Below the pieces are notes generated by a model that saw only the letters and a list, made by a program, of their open reading frames with translations, made no database searches and was not told where the DNA came from. Positions 25,517-37,552 of a DNA stretch of 61,921 nt are shown here, piece by piece. A program made the position numbers and the translations under genes. The number at the start of each line of letters is the position of its first letter. Within the stretch, counting starts at the first letter, position 1. The stretch is from Jannaschia marina (GTDB lineage Bacteria > Pseudomonadota > Alphaproteobacteria > Rhodobacterales > Rhodobacteraceae). The stretch spans positions 1 to 61,921 of the forward strand of contig NZ_JABVAX010000018.1 of NCBI RefSeq assembly GCF_013404595.1. Direction: 5' to 3'.

Positions 25517-26001
25517 CCCGCACCGGCTCTATCGCGACGCTGCTTGCCGCGGCTCTTGGTCTCTACGTCTTCTATGTGGACAGCCGGGCAGGGCACGGCA
25601 GCGAGTTCTGCGACCAGCTCTTCTTCGACACGCTGGGAACCTGTCACTACCTCTGGTGGAGCATATTGGTGGAAATGCCTCTTTATCTTGCAATCCTCTA
25701 CAGTGCCGTGGCCGGGGCGGCCGCCGTCGCGATGCGTCTCGTCAGGCGACCGCCCGACGGCGCGTTGCGCGTCTGGATCCTGCGCGGAGGCGTCGTGGCC
25801 GTGGGTGCGCCGCTTACGGGGCTTGCCATCGCCTTGGGGAACGGGGCTCTGGCTCCGACGGGCGCGCTCTGTTCCGAGCCGGCATCGGTGGCACCCTATT
25901 GTGCGGTCGACGCCGGCTCCTACCTCGTGCTGCTCGCCGGTCTGCTCGGGGTCGCGGCATTCCTGCCGTTGCCACGGGGTCGCCGGCACTCTATGCCCTA
26001 G
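25513..26001 (+). CDS. Four-helix membrane protein coupled to the lysozyme-like gene
   Basis: A 162-residue protein starting at TTG 25513 inside the previous stop (TTGA). Four hydrophobic segments are visible (about residues 5-22, 48-76, 88-112 and 132-150). Periplasmic-side cysteines lie in CDQLFFDTLGTCHYLWW and CSEPASVAPYC. No family is recognised. The translational coupling suggests it works with the lysozyme-like protein, perhaps as a holin-like or immunity-type partner, which is speculation. Confidence 0.6.
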   Translation: MTRTGSIATLLAAALGLYVFYVDSRAGHGSEFCDQLFFDTLGTCHYLWWSILVEMPLYLAILYSAVAGAAAVAMRLVRRPPDGALRVWILRGGVVAVGAPLTGLAIALGNGALAPTGALCSEPASVAPYCAVDAGSYLVLLAGLLGVAAFLPLPRGRRHSMP

Positions 26002-26155
26002 CCCCATGAAACGCGTGCACGACCTTTCGGACCATGCCTTCCTGCCCTGGCGGTTCTTCGGGCGTGCCCATGGTGTGACGGCCCGCGGCTGACGCCCGGC
26101 CTCCACCGACCGACGACCGACGATTCAAGACACTCCAGCCAAGGAAGCCAAAGCG

Positions 26156-27562
26156 ATGGCCGGCAAGACGCTCTACGACAAGATCTGGGATGCCCATGTG
26201 GCCCACGAGGCCGAGGACGGCACCTGTCTCCTCTATATCGACCGCCACCTCGTCCACGAGGTGACCTCCCCGCAGGCCTTCGAGGGCCTCCGGATGACGA
26301 ACCGCAAGGTGCGCCGCCCCGATCAGACGATCGCGGTGCCCGATCACAACGTGCCCACGACCGCCGGGCGCGAGGATCCGAAGAACATGACCGAGGACAG
26401 CGCGATCCAAGTCGCCGCGCTCGACAAGAACGCCAGGGACTTCGGGATCCACTACTACCCCGTCTCGGACGTGCGGCAGGGGATCGTGCACATCGTCGGC
26501 CCCGAGCAGGGCTGGACCCTGCCCGGCATGACCGTCGTCTGCGGCGACAGCCACACGGCGACCCACGGGGCCTTCGGCGCGCTCGCCCACGGGATCGGCA
26601 CGTCGGAGGTGGAGCATGTGCTGGCCACGCAGACGCTGATCCAGAAGAAGTCGAAGAACATGAAGGTCGAGATCACGGGCAAGCTGCGCCCCGGCGTCAC
26701 GGCCAAGGACATCACGCTTTCGGTCATCGGCAAGACGGGCACGGCCGGCGGCACCGGCTACGTGATAGAGTACTGCGGCGAAGCCATCCGCGACCTGAGC
26801 ATGGAAGGCCGCATGACGGTCTGCAACATGGCGATCGAGGGCGGCGCGCGCGCGGGCCTGATCGCGCCGGACGAGAAGACGTTTGAATACTGCGAAGGCC
26901 GTCCCCACGCGCCGAAGGGCGCGCAGTGGGAGGCCGCGCTCGATTGGTGGAAGACGCTCTATTCCGACGACGATGCCCATTGGGACATGGTCGTCACCAT
27001 TGCGGGCGAGGATATCGCCCCGGTCGTCACCTGGGGCACCTCGCCCGAGGATGTCCTCCCGATCACCGCAGCCGTGCCTGCGCCGACCGACTTCGAGGGC
27101 GGCAAGGTCGATGCCGCGGCGCGCTCGCTCGACTACATGGGCCTGACGCCCGGCACGCCGCTCTCTGACGTGGCGATCGACACGGTCTTCATCGGCTCCT
27201 GCACCAACGGACGGATCGAGGATCTGCGCGCCGCCGCCGCGATCCTGAAGGGCAAGAAGATCAAGGACGGTATGCGCGCCATGGTCGTGCCCGGGTCGGG
27301 CCTCGTGCGGGCGCAAGCCGAGGAGGAGGGTCTGGCCGACATCTTCCGCGACGCGGGTTTCGAGTGGCGGCTGGCCGGTTGTTCCATGTGTCTCGCCATG
27401 AACCCCGATCAACTCAAGCCTGGCGAGCGCTGCGCGGCGACGTCGAACCGCAACTTCGAGGGTCGGCAGGGACGCGGCGGACGCACGCATCTGATGTCGC
27501 CCGCGATGGCCGCCGCCGCGGCCGTCACCGGCAAACTGACGGACGTACGCGAGCTGATGTGA
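26156..27562 (+). CDS. leuC: 3-isopropylmalate dehydratase large subunit
   Basis: A 468-residue aconitase-superfamily enzyme of leucine biosynthesis that isomerises 2- to 3-isopropylmalate with LeuD. Visible motifs are [38 protein letters not shown] (the 4Fe-4S cysteines) and the end motif [20 protein letters not shown]. Full length. leuD is not in this window. A strong terminator follows at 27584. Confidence 0.97.
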   Translation: MAGKTLYDKIWDAHVAHEAEDGTCLLYIDRHLVHEVTSPQAFEGLRMTNRKVRRPDQTIAVPDHNVPTTAGREDPKNMTEDSAIQVAALDKNARDFGIHYYPVSDVRQGIVHIVGPEQGWTLPGMTVVCGDSHTATHGAFGALAHGIGTSEVEHVLATQTLIQKKSKNMKVEITGKLRPGVTAKDITLSVIGKTGTAGGTGYVIEYCGEAIRDLSMEGRMTVCNMAIEGGARAGLIAPDEKTFEYCEGRPHAPKGAQWEAALDWWKTLYSDDDAHWDMVVTIAGEDIAPVVTWGTSPEDVLPITAAVPAPTDFEGGKVDAAARSLDYMGLTPGTPLSDVAIDTVFIGSCTNGRIEDLRAAAAILKGKKIKDGMRAMVVPGSGLVRAQAEEEGLADIFRDAGFEWRLAGCSMCLAMNPDQLKPGERCAATSNRNFEGRQGRGGRTHLMSPAMAAAAAVTGKLTDVRELM

Positions 27563-27583
27563 GCGCAGGCTCCCGGACATGCC

Positions 27584-27613
27584 AAAGGGCGGCCCGCGGG
27601 TCGCCCTTTTCGT
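27584..27613 (+). terminator. Rho-independent terminator after leuC
   Basis: An 8-base stem, AAAGGGCG (27584-27591) pairing with CGCCCTTT (27602-27609), has a GC-rich 10-base loop and runs into TTTTCGTTT. It sits 22 bases after the leuC stop. Because the A-run and T-run flank the stem it could also work on the minus-strand gene ending at 27632. Confidence 0.85.
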
Positions 27614-27631
27614 TTGGGACCGGAGCGGCCC

Positions 27632-28669
27632 TCACTTCGCGGCAAGCTCCACCGGCGCGCTGAACCGGGCGACCTCACCGAGAAGGACGTAGCCGTCCTC
27701 GCTTCCGCAATCCGGCATCGAGAGCGCGACTTGCTGCGTGTCGGCAGCGACGCCCCGCTCGATCACGCGCGCCTGCGCCTCGACCGTCGCGCCGCAGGTT
27801 GCTGCCGTCACGGGAACGTCGATGGCGACGGAAACATCGGTCTCGGCGGGAGCGGTATAGACGAGGGCGACAGGCGCGTCCTCCGACGGCGCGGCACCCC
27901 CCATCGTGGCAAGGTAGCCGCCGCGCCCCGACAGCGCGCGCGCGATGGTCGCCGGGGCATCGGGGCCGATGTGACCGTCGCTCCCGTAGTCTGCTGCCTC
28001 CTCGAAGGCGTGCAACTCGAGCCCCAGATCGCCAGTCCATGCGAGTACGACGCGGTTGAAGCGGTCGAGGTCCGACACCTCGACCTGCCGGCCGATCCCG
28101 TCGCGCCCCTCGACGCGCACGATGAAGCTGGCCGCGGCGGCGAGCGCCGGCATCTCGACCTGCGCCGCGCCGGCATCGTCCAGCGCGATCGCGACGTCGA
28201 GACCGTGGTGACGGACGGTCGCAGGGGCCCCGGCGTCGCAGGGGGCGGAAATGTCGAGGGCGACGATGGCTCCGGCCAGCGGCATCGCCTCGACCGTGAC
28301 GGCGCAATCGACGGGCGCGGCGACCGGCAGCGCGGCCTGTGTCGTCTCCAGCGCCTCGACGGACTGGATCGGCGAAGCGGTCAGCGCGGCGACCTCGGCG
28401 GGTGCCTGCGGCAGTTCGGGCAGAGCCGCCGGCGCGGGCACCGTGGCCGGAAGGGCGCTGATGTCGGAGACGGTGATCGGGTCGCTCGCCAGTATCCGCG
28501 TCCCGGCGAACCCGACGAGCGCCAGTACGCAGAGGCCGACCATCCCGAGCCGCAGGGGGCTTTGGGCGGCGATCGCGGCCCGCAGTTGCGCGGCCGGTGC
28601 GACGGCGGTTTGCACGAGCGCGTCACCGGGGCGGCTGTCGTCGAGCGCGTCGAATTCTTCCTGCGTCAT
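27632..28669 (-). CDS. Single-pass membrane protein of unknown function next to secA
   Basis: A 345-residue protein. A short cytoplasmic N-terminus and one membrane helix (about 40-60) precede a Pro/Ala-rich linker and a large extracytoplasmic, beta-rich region with paired cysteines. Homologues beside secA in Rhodobacteraceae are often labelled translocase on context alone; no translocase motif is seen. It is co-directional with secA, 140 bases downstream of it. Confidence 0.65.
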   Translation of the reverse strand: MTQEEFDALDDSRPGDALVQTAVAPAAQLRAAIAAQSPLRLGMVGLCVLALVGFAGTRILASDPITVSDISALPATVPAPAALPELPQAPAEVAALTASPIQSVEALETTQAALPVAAPVDCAVTVEAMPLAGAIVALDISAPCDAGAPATVRHHGLDVAIALDDAGAAQVEMPALAAAASFIVRVEGRDGIGRQVEVSDLDRFNRVVLAWTGDLGLELHAFEEAADYGSDGHIGPDAPATIARALSGRGGYLATMGGAAPSEDAPVALVYTAPAETDVSVAIDVPVTAATCGATVEAQARVIERGVAADTQQVALSMPDCGSEDGYVLLGEVARFSAPVELAAK

Positions 28670-28781
28670 CGGAGGGCTCCTCGGAAACCTGTCACTTCCG
28701 CGGATATGCCGCCCAATTCGGGCAATTCTGGGGAATGCGTCGCACCATTCGGCGACGACTCGATGCGTTCAGGTTACCTGT

Positions 28782-28802
28782 CGCCCGGTCCGAAACCGGG
28801 CG
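28782..28802. terminator. Hairpin downstream of secA without a U-tract
   Basis: A perfect 8-base stem, CGCCCGGT (28782-28789) with ACCGGGCG (28795-28802), loop of five, 8 bases after the secA stop on the minus strand. No T-run follows, so it may be an RNA-stabilising structure or weak terminator. Confidence 0.4.
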
Positions 28803-28809
28803 CGCGGTA

Positions 28810-31560
<2,751 letters not shown>

Positions 31561-31743
31561 GATCCGTCCTGCATCTCGCGCCCTTGCCGACCGTTCGATG
31601 GCCCCATAGACACGAGGGGAAAATCACGAGCGGGCGCGTTGAAAATAAGTCCTCATCGCACTTAAGACCCGCCCCCACGGGTGTCAACGAACGCCCCCGG
31701 GACGCCACGAAGAGAACGGCCTGCTTGGCCGGAAAGGATCGCA

Positions 31744-32580
31744 ATGAAACACTTCCTGATCGGGGTCGCGGCCCTCGCGCTCGCCGGGCCGGCCCTGGCC
31801 GACGGCCATGGGGAGGTCGATATCGACACGGTGCTCGCCACCGTCAACGGCACCGAGATCACCCTCGGCCACGTCATCGCCCTGCGCAGCCGCCTGCCGC
31901 AGCAGTATCAGCAGCTGCCCGACGACGTGCTCTATCAGGGGATGCTCGACCAGATCATCCAGCAGCAGGTCCTGACCGACGCGGCCGCCCCGTCGAAGGC
32001 CACCGAACTCGGCGTCGAGAACGAGACCCGCGCCTATGTGGCGGGGCAGGAACTCGACCGTCTGGCGCAGCAGCCGCTGGACGAGGACGCGGTGCAAGCC
32101 GCCTACGAGGCCGAATACGGCAACGCCGAAGCCGAGACGGAATACAACGCCAGCCACATCCTCGTGGAGACCGAGGAAGAGGCCCAGGCCATCGTCGCGG
32201 AACTGGAGGCCGGTGCCGATTTCGCCGAGGTCGCGCGCGAGAAGTCGACCGGGCCCTCCGGCCCGAACGGCGGTCAGCTCGGCTGGTTCGGCAAGGGCAT
32301 GATGGTCCCCGCCTTCGAGGAGGCAGTCGTCGCAATGGAGGTCGGCGCGATCTCAGCGCCGGTACAGACGCAGTTCGGCTGGCACGTGATCCAGCTCAAC
32401 GAGAGCCGCGACCAGGAGGTGCCGGGCCTCGAGCAGGTCCGCGCCGAACTGGAGGCGCAGGTGCGCAACGCGGCGACCCAGGCGGAGCTGGAGCGCCTGA
32501 CGGACGAGGCCGACATCAGCCGCGCCGAGGTGGAGATCGACCCGTCGGTCATCCGCGACGACGCGCTCCTGTCGGAGTGA
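31744..32580 (+). CDS. Periplasmic parvulin-type peptidyl-prolyl isomerase
   Basis: A 278-residue protein from ATG 31744, where the signal peptide MKHFLIGVAALALAGPALA begins. A SurA-like N-terminal helical part is followed by a parvulin (PpiC) domain: NASHILVETEEEAQ, GPSGPNGGQLGWFGKGMMVPAFEEA, FGWHVIQL. It would assist folding of exported proteins. The divergent pairing with secA fits an export-related role. Two bases separate its stop from the GTGATG start region of argJ. Confidence 0.92.
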   Translation: MKHFLIGVAALALAGPALADGHGEVDIDTVLATVNGTEITLGHVIALRSRLPQQYQQLPDDVLYQGMLDQIIQQQVLTDAAAPSKATELGVENETRAYVAGQELDRLAQQPLDEDAVQAAYEAEYGNAEAETEYNASHILVETEEEAQAIVAELEAGADFAEVAREKSTGPSGPNGGQLGWFGKGMMVPAFEEAVVAMEVGAISAPVQTQFGWHVIQLNESRDQEVPGLEQVRAELEAQVRNAATQAELERLTDEADISRAEVEIDPSVIRDDALLSE

Positions 32581-32584
32581 CGTG

Positions 32585-33934
32585 ATGGCAGGCGGCGACA
32601 AGAAGAAGGGCAAAAAGAAAGGCCCGAAGAAGAAGGCGCTCCTCGCCCGCATCGCGGAGCTGGAGGCGCAGCTGTCGGGGCCCAAGGGCCCGCTCGTGTC
32701 GCCGCTTGCCCCCGAATTTCCGACGCTGCCCGCCATCGACGGCGTGCGCTTCGCCAGTGGCCACGCCGGCGTGAAGGGCGGGCCGAAGCCCGGCGGGCGC
32801 ACCGACGTCATGCTGGCCGAAATTGCCTCCGGGTCCGCCATCGCGGGCGTCTTCACGACATCCGGGACGCGCTCGGCCGCCGTGCGTGACGGGCAGGCCA
32901 AGCTCAAGGCCCGCGCGGCTTCGGGCGGCTGGGCGATCCTCGTGAACTCGGGCAATGCAAACGCGTTCACCGGGGCCGCGGGCGAGGATTCGGTCGGCGC
33001 GATCTGCGCGGCGGCCAGCCACGCGCTCGGACTTCCGGCAAGCCGGGTGCTGACCTCCTCCACCGGGGTCATCGGCGAGCCCCTGCCCCACGACCGCGTC
33101 ACCGCGATCATCGACGCGCTTGCCGCACGGCTCGACGCGGGTGGCATGGAAGACGCGGCCCGCGCCATCATGACGACCGATACCTTCCCCAAGGGCGCGA
33201 CGCGCACGGTCGAGCTCGACGGCAAGGCGGTCACCATCGCCGGTATCGCCAAGGGGTCGGGCATGATCGCGCCCGACATGGCGACGATGCTCGCCTATGT
33301 GTTCACGGATGCCAGCATCACCGACCGCGCATTGCAGACCATGGTTTCGGACCTGACCAAATCGACGTTCAATGCCGTCACCGTCGACAGCGACACCTCC
33401 ACCTCTGACACGCTGATCGTCGCGGCGACCGGCCGGGCCGGGAACGAGGAGATCGCCTCATCCCGCTCCGCCGCGGGCAAGGCCTTCCGCACGGCGCTCC
33501 ATGAGGTTCTGCACGACCTCGCGCTGCAACTCGTCATGGACGGCGAAGGGGCGACGAAACTCGTCGAGGTCGAGGTGACGGGAGCCGCCAACGCGCTCGA
33601 TGCGCGCCGCGTGGCCTCGGCCATCGCCAACAGCCCGCTCGTCAAGACGGCCATCGCCGGGGAAGATCCGAACTGGGGTCGCGTCGTCATGGCGGTGGGC
33701 AAATCCGGCGCACGCGCCGACCGCGACCGGCTGACTATCCGGTTCGGTGACATCACCGTGGCCGAGAAGGGGCAGCGCGCGCCCGACTACACCGAAGACG
33801 CGGGCGCGGCCTACATGACGCGCGACCGGATCCGGCTGTCGGTCGACCTCGGCCTCGGGAGCGCGAGCGACCGGATGTGGACCTGCGACCTGACCTACCG
33901 CTACGTCGAGATCAACGCGGACTACCGCTCGTGA
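32585..33934 (+). CDS. argJ: Bifunctional ornithine acetyltransferase/N-acetylglutamate synthase
   Basis: A 449-residue protein from ATG 32585. A GTG one codon upstream is an alternative. The first ~35 residues are a Lys-rich extension. The ArgJ self-cleavage site is in KGSGMIAPDMATMLAY, where cleavage before the Thr makes that Thr the nucleophile. ArgJ recycles the acetyl group in arginine synthesis. Its stop overlaps the mutT GTG start (GTGA). Confidence 0.96.
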   Translation: MAGGDKKKGKKKGPKKKALLARIAELEAQLSGPKGPLVSPLAPEFPTLPAIDGVRFASGHAGVKGGPKPGGRTDVMLAEIASGSAIAGVFTTSGTRSAAVRDGQAKLKARAASGGWAILVNSGNANAFTGAAGEDSVGAICAAASHALGLPASRVLTSSTGVIGEPLPHDRVTAIIDALAARLDAGGMEDAARAIMTTDTFPKGATRTVELDGKAVTIAGIAKGSGMIAPDMATMLAYVFTDASITDRALQTMVSDLTKSTFNAVTVDSDTSTSDTLIVAATGRAGNEEIASSRSAAGKAFRTALHEVLHDLALQLVMDGEGATKLVEVEVTGAANALDARRVASAIANSPLVKTAIAGEDPNWGRVVMAVGKSGARADRDRLTIRFGDITVAEKGQRAPDYTEDAGAAYMTRDRIRLSVDLGLGSASDRMWTCDLTYRYVEINADYRS

Positions 33935-34329
33935 AATCCGTCCTCGTCTCGGCCGTCGCTCTGGTGGATCCCGACGGGCGCGTCCTGCTCGCGCAGCGGC
34001 CGCCGGACAAGTCCATGGCCGGCCTGTGGGAGTTTCCGGGCGGCAAGGTCGAGCCCGGCGAGACGCCCGAGGCCGCGCTCATCCGGGAGCTGCAGGAAGA
34101 ACTCGGCATCGACACCTGGGCTTCCTGCCTCGCCCCGCTGACCTTCGCCTCGCACAGCTACGACACGTTTCACCTGCTGATGCCACTCTTCGTCTGTCGC
34201 AAATGGAAAGGGCAGCCTGCGGCCCGCGAAGGACAGGTCCTGAAATGGGTCCGGCCGAACGCGCTGCGGGACTATCCGATGCCCGCGGCGGACATCCCGT
34301 TGATCCCAATCCTGCGCGATTGGCTGTAG
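33931..34329 (+). CDS. mutT: NUDIX hydrolase, MutT-type 8-oxo-dGTP diphosphatase
   Basis: 132 residues from GTG 33931. The complete Nudix box is GGKVEPGETPEAALIRELQEELG. The length and the FPGGK lead-in match MutT, which removes oxidised dGTP from the nucleotide pool. It is translated with argJ through a GTGA overlap. Confidence 0.9.
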   Translation: MKSVLVSAVALVDPDGRVLLAQRPPDKSMAGLWEFPGGKVEPGETPEAALIRELQEELGIDTWASCLAPLTFASHSYDTFHLLMPLFVCRKWKGQPAAREGQVLKWVRPNALRDYPMPAADIPLIPILRDWL

Positions 34330-34437
34330 ATGCGACACAATTTTGCCTCAAACGCCTAATTTAACGAATTTATAACTTCTCATGCCCATTTTTTGCCCTA
34401 CAAATGGCGCAATCATGCAGCCTGGGGAGGACACGGC

Positions 34438-34566
34438 ATGTTGAAGACGATCGCGATCGGCAATCACCTGTCGATCCAGGGGATCCTGGTGGAAATGCTG
34501 ACCGACGGGCTCTGCCGCGTGCGGGTCGGCGACCAGACGTTCAAGGGTCGTCTCATCGGCACCTGA
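34438..34566 (+). CDS. Conserved 42-residue protein
   Basis: ATG 34438 preceded by GGGGAGG at good spacing. The product begins MLKTIAIGNHLSIQG and ends FKGRLIGT, a small beta-rich protein with no signal peptide. Its pattern (hydrophobic beta strands, VRVGDQTF) resembles a tiny hypothetical protein I associate with hemH neighbourhoods in Rhodobacteraceae, from memory and unverified. The 60 bases around 34345-34405 are strikingly AT-rich for this genome and probably hold its promoter. Function unknown. Confidence 0.7.
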   Translation: MLKTIAIGNHLSIQGILVEMLTDGLCRVRVGDQTFKGRLIGT

Positions 34567-34618
34567 GACCCGTCATCACCGACCCACCTGCCTGGACTGG
34601 CCCGGCGGGTCGGAACTC

Positions 34619-35674
34619 TCAGACCCAACCCTTCAGGTTATCGTCGAGGATGCCGCAGAGAGCGTCGATATGGGCGGCCTCGTCGTTGAGGCACGGGATG
34701 TAGGTAAAGCGCTCGCCGCCCGCCTCCTCGAAGCTCTCCTTGATCTCCTCGTTGATCTCCTCGAGCGTTTCGATGCAATCGGCCGAGAACGCCGGAGCAC
34801 AGACGGCGATGTTCTTCTTGCCGTCCTCCTCGGCCAGACGCGCAACCTCCTCGACGGTGTAGGGCTTCAGCCATTCCTCCGGTCCGAACTTCGACTGGAA
34901 GGTCGTCACGAGCTTGTCCTGGCTCCAACCCAGCTTCTCGCCCAGGAGCCGCGTCGTCTTCTGGCACTGGCAATGGTACGGGTCGCCCTGCATCAGGTAG
35001 CGCTTGGGCACGCCATGATAGGAGCAGACGAGAATGTCCGGCTCCACGTCGAGCACGTCGTATGCCCGGCGGATCGACCCCGCGAGCGCCTCGATATAGC
35101 GGGCGTCGTCGTAATAGGGCGGCACCGTGCGCGCGTTCGGCTGCCACGTCAGCTTCATCAAGCCGCGGTAGAACTGGTCGATCGCCGTGGCCGAGGTCGC
35201 GCCGGCGTAATGCGGGTAGAGCGGGAAGAAGACGATCCGGTCGCAGCCGGCCTCCTGCATCTCGCGGACCTTGTCGATGGTCGACGGGTTTCCGTAGCGC
35301 ATGCAGTAGTCGACCATGACCTGCGGACCATAGGTCTTCTGCATCCGCTCCGCGACGGCCTTCGTCTGCGCCTTGGTGATCGTGGCGAGCGGGCTTTCGC
35401 CCGCCTCGTGGTTCCAGATCGACTTGTAGGCCGCGCCCGATCGGAAGGGCCGCGATGTCAGGATGACGCCCTGCAGGAGCGGCTGCCAGAGGAAGGGGGA
35501 ATAGTCGATCACGCGACGATCCGAGAGGAACTCCGACAGGTAGCGGCGCATCGACCAGTAGTCGTAGCCATCGGGCGTGCCGAGGTTCGCGAGCAGGATG
35601 CCGACCTTGGCCATGCGGACCTTCGGGTGGTCCGTCGGCGCGTGGGGCAGCGGGTGAAAGCCCATATCGTTCAT
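34619..35674 (-). CDS. hemH: Ferrochelatase
   Basis: A 351-residue protein. Signature residues are present: LLANLGTPDG, the active-site SYHGVPKRY with the catalytic His, and CAPAFSADCIETLEEI with the conserved Glu. It inserts iron into protoporphyrin IX in the last step of heme synthesis. It ends convergent with the 42-residue gene and lies directly downstream of a methyltransferase gene on the same strand. Confidence 0.97.
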   Translation of the reverse strand: MNDMGFHPLPHAPTDHPKVRMAKVGILLANLGTPDGYDYWSMRRYLSEFLSDRRVIDYSPFLWQPLLQGVILTSRPFRSGAAYKSIWNHEAGESPLATITKAQTKAVAERMQKTYGPQVMVDYCMRYGNPSTIDKVREMQEAGCDRIVFFPLYPHYAGATSATAIDQFYRGLMKLTWQPNARTVPPYYDDARYIEALAGSIRRAYDVLDVEPDILVCSYHGVPKRYLMQGDPYHCQCQKTTRLLGEKLGWSQDKLVTTFQSKFGPEEWLKPYTVEEVARLAEEDGKKNIAVCAPAFSADCIETLEEINEEIKESFEEAGGERFTYIPCLNDEAAHIDALCGILDDNLKGWV

Positions 35675-35676
35675 GT

Positions 35677-36492
35677 CTATCCCTTTTCCGCGCCCAATTC
35701 GGGCACACCGAGCGCATCGGCCAGACGCGCCTGCGCCGATCCGGGGCGCAGCGGTTTCTGTTGGGTGTCGGACGGGGCCCAGCCCGTCAGGAACACCAGC
35801 TCATAGGTCGCGCGCAGCCCGTCCCCGTCGGGAAAGGCCGCGCGGTAGATCGCGCCGGCGCGCGCGAAGAGGGCCCGCGGCGGCGTGCCGCGGCGACGCG
35901 CGGCGAGGGCGTTGGTCTCGCCCATGGCCCGCAGATCGGCGGCCAGGTGGAGAATGTCGCGATAGCGCACCTTCAACGGCAGGCGGTCCGCAACCGGCAG
36001 AGCCAGCCCCGCACGGCCGAGAAGCGCCCCGAGATCGCGGATCTCGCCCATCGGGGCGACACGGGGGCTCAGGCCACCCGTCACTTCCGTCTCGGCTTCG
36101 GCGAGGGCGGCGCGCAATTCCGTCAGCGTCTCGCCGCCAAGGGTCACGACGAGCAGGAGCCCATCCTCGCGCAGGGCCCGGCGGCACTGGATCAGTTGTC
36201 CGACCGGGTCGTCCGCCCAATGCAGGTTCATCACGTGGAGCACGAGATCGTGTGCGCCCGGCGCGAGGTCGAGCGTGTCCGCCGCCTCGACCACCTGCGC
36301 CCCGCGCAACAGGTCGCCCCAGACCTCGGGATGCGCCGTGACGACCGCAGGGGTCGTAAAGGTTCTGTTAACGTCTTTGAGTCTCTCCTCGACCTCGTCC
36401 CGCGCGATCTCGTGCAGGAACCATGCCGAGCCGTCCGCGCGTGCGCGGTGCAGGGCCAGGGCCCGGGGGTCGGTCAGCGTCGGATGCGACAT
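35677..36492 (-). CDS. SAM-dependent methyltransferase, NDUFAF5/BioC-like
   Basis: A 271-residue class I methyltransferase. The SAM core is degenerate at the glycine loop but has the later motifs (DLVLHVMNLHWADDP, LREDGLLLVVTLGGETL, LGALLGRAGLALP). The best resemblance is to NDUFAF5, a complex I assembly hydroxylase/methyltransferase relative, rather than true BioC, since no biotin genes are near. It runs directly into hemH, two bases apart. Confidence 0.75.
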   Translation of the reverse strand: MSHPTLTDPRALALHRARADGSAWFLHEIARDEVEERLKDVNRTFTTPAVVTAHPEVWGDLLRGAQVVEAADTLDLAPGAHDLVLHVMNLHWADDPVGQLIQCRRALREDGLLLVVTLGGETLTELRAALAEAETEVTGGLSPRVAPMGEIRDLGALLGRAGLALPVADRLPLKVRYRDILHLAADLRAMGETNALAARRRGTPPRALFARAGAIYRAAFPDGDGLRATYELVFLTGWAPSDTQQKPLRPGSAQARLADALGVPELGAEKG

Positions 36493-36508
36493 GCAGGGGA
36501 GTTAGGTC

Positions 36509-37252
36509 ATGCAGGCGACGTTGCAAAGGGCGGGGGGACGCACGGTCACGCTCCTGCGAGACGCGCTCTACCCGCCGACCTGCCTGATGTGCGACGCCCG
36601 CGTCCAGGAGGTGGGCGGCCTCTGCCCCGACTGCTGGCGCGAAACGCCCTTCCTTTCGGGCGCGACCTGCGACCTCTGCGGCACGGACCTGCCGGGCGAG
36701 GGCAAGGGACCAATGCATTGCGACGATTGCCTGCGGGAGGGTCGGCCCTGGGCGGAGGGACGGGCCGCGCTGCGCTACGGCGGCCTGGCCCGCAGGTTCG
36801 TGCTCTCGCTCAAGCATGGCGACCGGACGGAACTCGCACGCGGGGCCGCGGCCTGGATGCACCGGCGCGCACGCGACGTTTTGACGCCGGAGACGCTGCT
36901 GCTTCCGGTGCCGATCCACCGCTGGCGGCTTCTGAAGCGTCGGTACAACCAATCCGCCCTCCTGGCGCAGGAACTGGCGCGGCTGAGCGGGTGCCCCTGG
37001 GATCCGCTCGCCCTGACACGGACGCGCCACACCCCGCCCCAGGACAGCCGTTCCGCAAGCGGCCGTCACCTCAACGTCGCCGGTTCGATCTCCGTTGCCC
37101 GGCCCGAAGCGATCCGCGGCCGCCATGTCGCGCTCGTCGACGACGTGATGACCTCGGGTGCGACCCTGACCGCCTGCGCCGAGGCCCTCGCCCCCGCGCA
37201 GCCCTCACGGATCAGTGTTCTGCTGCTGGCCCGCGTTGCGAAGGACCGTTGA
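36509..37252 (+). CDS. comF: ComF family phosphoribosyltransferase-like protein
   Basis: A 247-residue protein. An N-terminal zinc-ribbon-like set (CLMCDAR, CPDCW, CDLCG, CDDC) is followed by a type I PRTase fold with the PRPP loop VALVDDVMTSGAT. ComF is a competence-linked protein in naturally transformable bacteria; the role elsewhere is unclear. It is divergent from the methyltransferase by 16 bases and first in a run of four plus-strand genes. Confidence 0.9.
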   Translation: MQATLQRAGGRTVTLLRDALYPPTCLMCDARVQEVGGLCPDCWRETPFLSGATCDLCGTDLPGEGKGPMHCDDCLREGRPWAEGRAALRYGGLARRFVLSLKHGDRTELARGAAAWMHRRARDVLTPETLLLPVPIHRWRLLKRRYNQSALLAQELARLSGCPWDPLALTRTRHTPPQDSRSASGRHLNVAGSISVARPEAIRGRHVALVDDVMTSGATLTACAEALAPAQPSRISVLLLARVAKDR

Positions 37253-37294
37253 GGGCGTATATGCAGGGCCGACACCGAGACAGGAGACCGGCCG

Positions 37295-37552
37295 ATGCAA
37301 GCCGTCGAGATCTATACCCAGCCGCGCTGCGGGTTCTGCACGGCGGCGCTGCGCCTTCTGGCGAAGAAAGGCGCGCAGGTAACCGAGATTGACGTGAGCC
37401 GCGGCCCGGACCGCCGGGCCGAGATGATGCAGCGCGCGAAGGGACGGCACACGACGCCCCAGATCTTCGTCGGTTCGACCCACGTCGGCGGCTGCGACGA
37501 TCTTTTCGCGCTCGATGCCTCGGGCAAGCTCGACGCGCTGCTGCGGAGCTGA
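37295..37552 (+). CDS. grxC: Glutaredoxin 3
   Basis: 85 residues with redox motif CGFC at 12-15 and the cis-Pro region RHTTPQIFVGSTHVGGCDDL. A dithiol glutaredoxin reducing disulfides with glutathione. Its stop overlaps the next start as TGATG. Confidence 0.94.
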   Translation: MQAVEIYTQPRCGFCTAALRLLAKKGAQVTEIDVSRGPDRRAEMMQRAKGRHTTPQIFVGSTHVGGCDDLFALDASGKLDALLRS

